In this document: positions 58,007 through 64,000 of the stretch, in pieces | Layout: every line of letters begins with the position of its first letter | Position numbering within the stretch: the first letter of the stretch is position 1 | Assembly (NCBI GenBank): GCA_963210315.1 | Contig: OY723266.1 | Coordinates: forward strand, 682,001-746,000 | Source: Rhynchopus euleeides | Taxonomy: Eukaryota; Euglenozoa; Diplonemea; Diplonemida; Diplonemidae | Reading direction: 5' to 3' | DNA: 64,000 bases | Program-made: the position numbers and the translations under genes | Notes under the pieces: model-generated | The model's input: only the letters and a program-made list of their open reading frames with translations | Told to the model about the DNA's origin: nothing | Database searches by the model: none

Positions 58007-58028
58007 GGCGAAAGGAAAGAGGGGGGTA

Positions 58029-58048
58029 GGGGGGGGGGGGGGGGGGGG
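58029..58048 (+). repeat. Homopolymer G tract (20 nt)
   Basis: The longest G run noted in the window. It lies just downstream of the stop of the minus-strand gene at 58062-58790. Confidence 0.9.
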
Positions 58049-58061
58049 AGCCGACCTACGG

Positions 58062-58790
58062 CTATCTCGCTCCCCTGGCGGCCCTACTCCCCTGGCTCTG
58101 GGACCCCTGGGAACTCCGCTGCGAAGACCCCCGCGCCCCTGGCCGGCTCGCCCGCGCCCGCTTGCCTGCCCGCGCCCTCAGACGACAACAGACCACGTTG
58201 TACGCCTCCGCCTGTGAGGCCTTGTCATCCCCCAACTCGGCCCACCAAGCCTGAATGGCCCGGAGCGCCGCCTCCTGCTCCTCCTGCGGTCGGTGCACGT
58301 CGGGGCAGAACTGCTCCTCCCACTCCCCCACCGTCGTGGCCCCGTCGTCCTCATCCATCTCCTGACCACGCTGCGGCGATGCCGACTCCCGCTTCCGCTT
58401 CGGCTGCGACGACATCGAGGTGGCTGGTGCTTGCGCAGGGTTGGAGCCTTCCTCGGTGGCGGTCGGGTCGGAGCGGCCGGTGGCCGGGGCGCCGGTGGGT
58501 GCAGGAGGGGGATCACCTTCTCGTCGAGGGGGATCACCCTGGTCCTGTGGCTGCGGGACCCTCGCAGGCGGCTCCTCCGCGTCCCGAGGCCCCAGATCCA
58601 TACAGGTCTCCCCCTGCTCCACGCATTCCCCACACGCCCTGCAATCGCAACCGAAACAACGCCAGTGTTCGACTGCGGTATCCACCGCCTCTGGCCTCGT
58701 CACAACGAAACAGCCGGCCCGCTTTTCAGAGATGTGTAAAACGGTGTGGGTGATGCCGTTGCAAGCACACCCAATGCGAGGCAGGTTCAT
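58062..58790 (-). CDS. Cys-rich N-terminal domain protein of unknown function
   Basis: 242 residues from the ATG at 58790 to TAG at 58062. The N-terminal ~65 residues carry many Cys and His (GCACNGITHTV, AGCFVV, HWRCFGCDCRACGECVEQG, TCMDLG), suggesting zinc binding. A Pro/Gly-rich linker follows, then a KRKRE nuclear-signal-like stretch near residue 130. A moderately conserved-looking segment comes next (EEQFCPDVHRPQEEQEAALR and AIQAWWAELGDDKASQAEAY), then a basic Arg/Ser/Gly/Gln tail. A DNA- or RNA-associated nuclear protein is plausible, but the family is not recognised. Third-position G/C bias matches the other likely host genes. The 3' end lies ~55 bp from the MULE-like element. Confidence 0.5.
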   Translation of the reverse strand: MNLPRIGCACNGITHTVLHISEKRAGCFVVTRPEAVDTAVEHWRCFGCDCRACGECVEQGETCMDLGPRDAEEPPARVPQPQDQGDPPRREGDPPPAPTGAPATGRSDPTATEEGSNPAQAPATSMSSQPKRKRESASPQRGQEMDEDDGATTVGEWEEQFCPDVHRPQEEQEAALRAIQAWWAELGDDKASQAEAYNVVCCRLRARAGKRARASRPGARGSSQRSSQGSQSQGSRAARGAR

Positions 58791-60582
58791 TTGAAATTGT
58801 TGTTGGGGCCGGTGCAGGCTGGGTGCATCACAGTCCCCGATCAGGGCTGATCAGCACCCCCCTACCCCCCCTTTGTGCCTTATTCATTGCATCCCGACAG
58901 TCACAAAATCACAACGAGAGGCCACGAGAACTCAGCGACTGCGTCACCCTGACCCTGGCCTGCTGCTGCCGGTTCCTGTACGAACAGTTTGATTAGCCGT
59001 GCTCCTCCGCCCAGCCCCCGAGTCCCGCCCTCCCCAAAAGGGGTGGGCAGGGCACAGGGGCCGTGGGGGCTGGGGCTAAAACTGGAATGTTGGTGTCACC
59101 CGCATGTGTGCATGCGTGGGCAGAGGAGAGGGGGAAGGGGGGGATAACGGGAAAAAAACGAAAAAAACGAAAAAAAGGGTCGAAACATCCCCCCACCCAC
59201 TGTCAGAGAGTTGTCCCATACACAAGGCAGCAGGGAGTGGTGGTGGTGGGGGAAGGCTTGTCGCGAAGGAAACTCCTCTGCGAGCCTCCGGAAAACAGAT
59301 TCACATATCAACATGGCACACACACACACACACAACACAACACATCGCCTCTCCATCCTTTTTGCACGGCTTTGAAGAGACGGGGGCAAAGAAAACCCCC
59401 AACGGGGCGACGTTGGAGAGAAAGTGCACGGATGTGGCTTATTATTTCCTCGTATTTGTATCCTCAGGAGACTGCCTTTTGCAAATAACAAAAGATGTAC
59501 GTTTACTGTGCGGGGAAGGGATGGGTGCGGTGGTAGGAAGATAAACGGAATCATGCAGAATTTGTTGTTCCACGGGAGGTAATGGGGGAGGGTGGGGATC
59601 GACTCGGGGGATACGGTGAGAGACCAAGGTAAGCGGATTGGGGGGGTGAGGGGGGGTATCGATCGCAGTGTGATACTACGTGGTGCATGTGAAACGAGAG
59701 TGGGGCAGAAGGGCAGAAGGGATGGGGGTTGGGGAGTGTGTGGGCGAGCGGTGGGGGCTATATCCCGTGGTCCGTTGTACTTTTTTTCTATTTATTTCAC
59801 TTCCTGACAACGTGTTGCAGCATGGCCTGCACGAACACCACGTGGGCCACTCTTAATGCGGGTTTATTTGCATTTTTGCTCATCGCCGAAAGCGAGGTCG
59901 ACCCGTCGTATCCCACCTGCGCACCGACACAGAGAGGTAGAAGCCAGCTCAATCTGATGTACACATTATCAAGTTAAAAACGAATCAGGTTCGAAATTCG
60001 TTCTCGGCAGCAGGTTCAGCGTGCCCATGTTTCTGATGAGTTCTCTTGCTCAGGGTTTGGTTTTGGGCACCAGCATTCTGGCGCTTATTTTTCGTTCTTT
60101 CTTCTTAGCAGCATTTTCAGCCGGTTTGTGCCGGGGAAGGAAGGGTTCGCTTTATCCAGAACCACCAGTATCCACATCATATCACACAGAACGGGGTCAC
60201 ACATCACACACAAGGCGTTTCTTTTGTTTTGCTGTTCGGCCATGTGATTATTGTTTCGGTTCGATAGATTTTTTTTGGAGTTTTTTTACTTTTGACATGG
60301 CCATTTCTTTGTTTTGTTTGGCGCGCCAGGATTTTTTTGGCGCTGTTTTTGTTTTTTTTCGTTTGTTTGGTTTTTGTGTTGATTCTGCCAGACAGAAAAA
60401 GCTTATATATCACCCGCCCAACCCACCCCACCCCACCCCCCCTATTCCATCACACCGGCAGCCAGCAACAAATTCATAAATTCACACCGGCGATATTAGC
60501 CCTATGGTTTTGCAGATGGTTTTGCAGACGTTGGTGCCTTCGGACGTGAAGGGTGAATGCGAGAGACGCAAGACGGAAGCAT
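58791..60582. other. Intergenic, no supported gene
   Basis: Contains simple repeats (ACGAAAAAA near 59150-59176, CA repeat near 59318-59336). Frames such as 60021-60479 are compositionally biased and not supported. Confidence 0.45.
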
Positions 60583-60634
60583 TCACTCCACGCCGCCCGA
60601 GATGGCCGCATCGATGGTGCGCAGCAGCAGGTCG
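60583..60634 (-). CDS. Possible last exon of TRF4-like gene
   Basis: On the minus strand, a pyrimidine-rich stretch ending CCCCCACACAG precedes CGACCTGCTGCTGCGCACCA, which in one frame reads DLLLRTIDAAISGGVE followed by TGA. This would replace the atypical end of the upstream frame (GLCVGSVCHRRGGACV) after splicing. The needed phase fits a donor at GG|GTTGTG rather than the better-looking GAG|GTGGGT, so this is tentative. Confidence 0.3.
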
Positions 60635-60729
60635 CTGTGTGGGGGTAGATGGGTAAAAGGGTGGTGGTGATTGAGCATCCCCCATGAACTACAAACCCCC
60701 TCTACACCAAGACACACTCTCTCACTCCC

Positions 60730-62742
60730 TCACACACACGCCCCCCCTCTCCGATGACACACACTGCCAACACACAACCCGACACCCACCTCCATCACAT
60801 ACTCCTCGAGGTCCTGGACGTGGTCCAGCGAGTCATCCGAAGGCGCGTTGTTGAACTGCTCGCGAAGGGGGGTGGCGGTCGCAAGGTCGAAGAGCGAGCA
60901 CGAGACCGGGCTGTCTGTCAGACCAGGGGTGCACGGGAGTGCACTGGATGACGGCTGCGGGGGGCGCGCCGTCACGCCCGCCAGGCACAGCTCCAGCAGC
61001 GACTGCCCGGGGGACGACGACACATCCACCATGGGCTCCCCCGGCGACGAGTTCGAGCCCCCCACGGGCGCCGTGCACATGTTGAGGTTCAGCCCCTCCA
61101 TCAGGTCCAGCACCTCCTCCGATGCAAACGACATGTTGACGATCGGCTCCTCCGCCACCTTCGGGGAGTTGCAGGGCGAGGGCGACGGGAACAGGAAGTC
61201 CGCCTCCTCCTGCTTGCTCTCCTCGGGGGGCGGGGAGGACAGGGAGGCGGCGGGGGACGGCGACGTGGCGGAGGGCGAGAAGGTCCTCCGCAGCTCGTCC
61301 AGCCCCACCGGCTCCGCCTGCGGCAGCACACGCTCAGCAGGCACGAATGCACGCCCCTGGGTGCGTGCCTCCGCCTCCTGCTGCACCATCTCGCTGCGCC
61401 CCCACAGCTTCTGGTGGCTGATGACGCCCGAGAGGGGCGTGCGGCCCTTGTACCCCTTCCTGTCGCCCGTCGCAGAGCCCTCCCAACGCAGCAGCGCCGA
61501 GTGGCAGTGCTGCAGCTGCACCTGGATCTGGAAGGTGCGCGTGCACCCAGCAGCCAGGTTGCCCTCCGGCTCGAAGGGGTCGATGATGCTGATGGCCTCC
61601 TGCGTGTGCCTCTTCGGCAGCATGCCCCTCTTCACGCACAGCGAGTAGTCCCCAAAGGGGAAGTCACGCCCGTAGTATTTGCAGAACTGCAGGAGCAGGG
61701 CGCCGGGTGTGGCTGCGCACAGCGGGTTGATGGTGACGAGGGTCACAAGCATGATGACCAGCGCGTAGGCAGAGAGCCCCCCCGTGTTGACCTCAAGGTT
61801 GCCCGTCTGCGCCATGACCTGGCGGAGGACGTCGAATGCCGAGCGGCCGTTGGGGTGGCGCTCGAAGAACTCGCGGCAGAGGTGGACTGCGGCGAGGGCG
61901 GCCTGCGACCCCACCTTCTTGTGGAGGGACATGTTGACGACCACCCCGCTGGGCGACTCGACCTGTGCGAAGGCTGTCATCTCGTCGGCGCACATCAGCG
62001 ACTTGATGGTTCCGACAGAGCTGAATGTGTCCTTCACATACTCTGCGGTGAGGGGCCCGCAGTTGTCCAGCATCACATCCAGTGCCGACGATGCGACGGC
62101 TGTCCCCACAGAGTACGACCCGTAGGGGTGGAAGGCGGACCGCGGGTAGCGGCGGGACGCCACGGCGCGGACGGCGCACAGCGCGTTCTCCCGGCGCGAC
62201 ACCTCCGAGGGGGTGAGGCGCATGAACTCGTGGAAGGCCTCGATCTCACCGGAGAGCTGCACGACAGCCTTGTCCACACCCTTGGTGTACCACGGGGTGC
62301 TGACATACACCTTGTGCTCCACCACGCGCCCTGCAATGGTGGTGTTCTGCGAGTTGTTGTCATAGCCCCTGCCGCCGTGCTGCGTGTGGGGGATGTTCGG
62401 CTGCTGCTCATCCTTGCCGCTGCGCACCACAACGCCCGTCGCGGTGGCGCCGTAGGGTGCAGCGTTGGGGTTCAGTTTCCTCCCGTGGACAGAGTACCCG
62501 AAGGAGCGGTTGCGCGACTCCTCAGAAGACGTCGACGCAGCAGGCGACGACGACTGGCTCGAGGGAGCTCCCCACGACCCACGCGCGGTGTTGTTTGCCC
62601 ACGCGCCGGCAGGGCCGTAGCCCCGGATCGGGTGCCCCTGGTGCACCTGGTGTGCGTTGAACCCCATCGGGCGGCCCTTGACACCCGGTGTGAACTCAGC
62701 GGCCTGGGGGTTCAGAGGTGCAGCCGACAGCATCTCCATCAA
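60730..62742 (-). CDS. TRF4/TENT4-like nucleotidyltransferase homologue with degenerate active site
   Basis: 670 residues from the ATG at 62742. The N-terminal ~140 residues are disordered (Ser/Gly/Asn-rich). Residues ~148-275 match the nucleotidyltransferase domain of non-canonical poly(A) polymerases: STPWYTKG, then HPYGSYSVGTAVASSALDVM (GS at 208-209), then GVVVNMSLHK. The helical domain GGLSAYALVIMLVTLV (321-336), LLLQFCKYYGRDFPFGDYSL and the PAP-associated IIDPFEPEGNLAAGCTRTF (386-404) are clear. The usual SDID is SALD here and the usual VDIS is VNMS, so two of three catalytic aspartates appear lost. The C-terminal third is acidic, Ser/Pro-rich and unassigned. Active family members add short A-tails to nuclear RNAs for exosome decay. 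This one may be a non-catalytic paralogue acting by binding. The C terminus beyond ~residue 650 may be intron. Confidence 0.8.
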   Translation of the reverse strand: MMEMLSAAPLNPQAAEFTPGVKGRPMGFNAHQVHQGHPIRGYGPAGAWANNTARGSWGAPSSQSSSPAASTSSEESRNRSFGYSVHGRKLNPNAAPYGATATGVVVRSGKDEQQPNIPHTQHGGRGYDNNSQNTTIAGRVVEHKVYVSTPWYTKGVDKAVVQLSGEIEAFHEFMRLTPSEVSRRENALCAVRAVASRRYPRSAFHPYGSYSVGTAVASSALDVMLDNCGPLTAEYVKDTFSSVGTIKSLMCADEMTAFAQVESPSGVVVNMSLHKKVGSQAALAAVHLCREFFERHPNGRSAFDVLRQVMAQTGNLEVNTGGLSAYALVIMLVTLVTINPLCAATPGALLLQFCKYYGRDFPFGDYSLCVKRGMLPKRHTQEAISIIDPFEPEGNLAAGCTRTFQIQVQLQHCHSALLRWEGSATGDRKGYKGRTPLSGVISHQKLWGRSEMVQQEAEARTQGRAFVPAERVLPQAEPVGLDELRRTFSPSATSPSPAASLSSPPPEESKQEEADFLFPSPSPCNSPKVAEEPIVNMSFASEEVLDLMEGLNLNMCTAPVGGSNSSPGEPMVDVSSSPGQSLLELCLAGVTARPPQPSSSALPCTPGLTDSPVSCSLFDLATATPLREQFNNAPSDDSLDHVQDLEEYVMEVGVGLCVGSVCHRRGGACV

Positions 62743-63013
62743 GCGGTCTCGCTCAGAGGGTGGTGGGGGAGAAAGACGAGAGAGCGACAGAGAGGGGGTG
62801 TGTGTGCTGAACAGACGTCAGGCGGAGGGGTCCGAGGGAGAACAGGACAGGGAGAGGCGGGGCCCTCTTCTTCTTCTCCTTGTTGGGGTGCTCGTGAGAG
62901 GCGGTGTGTTTCCAACTCTATCGGCTTGGGGGTCTGGTGTCCCGAGTGCTCGCAGAGTGGTTGTGTAGGCTAACGCTGTTGAGGGGCGGTAGTGGTGGTG
63001 GCGGCAGTGGCGA

Positions 63014-63023
63014 CATATATATG
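63014..63023 (-). promoter_or_regulatory. TATA-like element upstream of TRF4-like gene
   Basis: CATATATATG lies ~270 bp upstream of the ATG at 62742, the only strong TATA-like word in the upstream region. Function unproven. Confidence 0.25.
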
Positions 63024-63082
63024 ATATGGAACGCGCGTGCGTCATTCTTGCGCGTTTTTAAAAATGACAAAAAAACTCGCCT

Positions 63083-63191
63083 AAAAAGATAAGGCTGTTG
63101 TTTGTGCGCCAAATCCGGGCAAAACAAAAGCAACTCCGCAGCCTGATGAGGAGGTTGAATTTGTTGCCCAAGCGCTGCCTACTATCTTTTT
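63083..63191. mobile_element. Small MITE with AAAAAGATA termini, short copy
   Basis: 109 bp; begins AAAAAGATAAGGC and ends GCCTACTATCTTTTT. Shares TTGTTTGTGCGCCAAA and CAAGCGCTGCC with 36786-37050 but lacks much of its middle. Sits in the spacer between two divergent gene candidates. Confidence 0.6.
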
Positions 63192-63232
63192 GACACTGAC
63201 AGGTTCCCTGTTGTGGTAAAAAAAAGCAACAG

Positions 63233-63839
63233 TTGAGAAAAAAGAATGACAGGCAGGATTCAGGGGGCTTTTCAGGTAGTTTTTCGCGGTCTAGGAACCG
63301 CGAGGTCGTCATCAGGCCGATGGACCTCTGCTCTCCAACGTGCAGAAGGCGCAGTGCAGCGATCCAGAAGAACGCTTGCAAGAAAAAGGGGCGGAAGCGG
63401 TCCTTGCAGATGCTGCAGGTTGAGGGGTCCTCCTTCCGAAAGGCGCGGAAGCAGCGTCGTGGTGCAGCGGTCCTCCCGGAGGACGGTTCCCTCTTCGGTA
63501 TCCCCCTCCCCGATGTTGTCGTCAGTCATCCTGTGCGTTATGGATTTACATCGCGGAAGGTGGAGGATCTCCCACGCAACTGCACGCAGAAGCAGCGCCT
63601 GCAGCGCAAGTACGAGCCTGATCAACTTGTCCCGTTCTGCGGGGCGTGCGACATCGCTTGGGAGCCGGTCGACTGCCACAAGTCCGACCTCACTTCGAGG
63701 CACCGGCACACCGCACCGCATGCACGAAGATGGCGAACAACAGCACCGGGGCCGAGACTACGACACAGCTGCATCCGACAACAGTTCAGTTCTTTTGGAG
63801 GTACCCCGTCCGTTGGGGGGGGAAGGGGGTGATAGGTAA
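63233..63839 (+). CDS. Possible 5' exon of a zinc-finger-like gene
   Basis: A plus-strand open region with coding character. One frame reads DGSLFGIPLPDVVVSHPVRY and later VPFCGACDIAWEPVDCHKSD followed by RHRHTAPH, a CxxC...HxxxxxxxRH zinc-finger-like pattern. Another frame over the last ~150 bp (HEDGEQQHRGRDYDTAASDN) reads up to GATAG|GTAAGT at 63835-63836, a textbook donor site whose GTAAG would create the stop. The two frames overlap, so an upstream frameshift or splice is needed and the start is uncertain. The gene would continue beyond the window. Confidence 0.35.
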
Positions 63840-63841
63840 GT
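63836..63841 (+). other. Candidate 5' splice site
   Basis: GTAAGT immediately after GATAG. A full-consensus donor, followed by non-coding G-rich sequence to the window end. Confidence 0.4.
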
Positions 63842-64000
63842 ACAAAGACAACTGCTGTTCTGGGGGGAGGGGGGGAGGTCGTGTATTGGGCTTCAGCGGG
63901 CCACAGCCCGGCATGCATATGCTTAACTCTCTCCCCCTGCGGGATTCCACTGCAAATGTAATATTGTTCTGACACATCAAACACAGCGCCGGCAGATGTG

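Overview
This window looks like a repeat-rich stretch of a eukaryotic nuclear genome, probably from a microbial eukaryote. Genes are sparse. A full-length non-LTR (LINE) retrotransposon is present, along with many non-autonomous DNA transposons, frequent G/C homopolymers of 10-20 nt and long microsatellites. There are candidate spliceosomal boundaries but no operon-like packing. The host proteins (a ubiquitin-like/ankyrin/C2H2 protein and a TRF4-type non-canonical poly(A) polymerase homologue) are eukaryotic. The style would suit a chromerid or other alveolate alga, but nothing here proves the taxon.

Layout. 1-3290: foldback and inverted-repeat elements (442-524, 756-935, 1630-1991) and a ~0.8 kb TIR element with cargo ORFs (2413-3218). 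3289-6239: a ~2.95 kb transposon with ~300 bp terminal inverted repeats, enclosing a frameshifted C2H2 zinc-finger gene. 6735-9472 (-): an ankyrin gene split by a 527 bp insertion flanked by an 18 bp direct repeat; removing one repeat unit restores a 730-codon frame. 10082-10537 (-): a small coiled-coil protein. 11780-12775: second copy of the 2413-3218 element. 12776-17170: no convincing gene.

17172-25329 (-): the centrepiece, a LINE. ORF1 (gag-like, C-terminal zinc finger) and ORF2 (AP-endonuclease, reverse transcriptase, long Cys/His-rich tail) lie in one frame, separated by a single UGA followed 19 codons later by a consensus 2A motif (GDIETNPGP). ORF2 has no AUG before its endonuclease core. 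A 226 bp internally deleted copy lies just downstream. A 5'-truncated copy with an apparently identical sequence sits at 32636-35323 (+) inside a GA microsatellite.

25330-58060: mostly repeats. Elements with good boundaries are a palindromic TACATGTA element (30001-30731), an hAT-like element with an 8 bp target duplication (44479-45516), two MULE-like elements with 9 bp duplications (51153-52016 and 57138-58006) and a piggyBac-like element bounded by TTAA (52784-54165). A retroelement RNase H fragment lies at 55108-55566.

58062-58790 (-): a Cys-rich unknown protein. 60730-62742 (-): a TRF4-like nucleotidyltransferase homologue in which two of the three catalytic aspartates appear replaced. 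63233-63839 (+): the start of a possible spliced gene that runs off the window.

Transposon calls rest on repeats and flanking duplications read by eye. Protein calls rest on motif recognition, without any database search.
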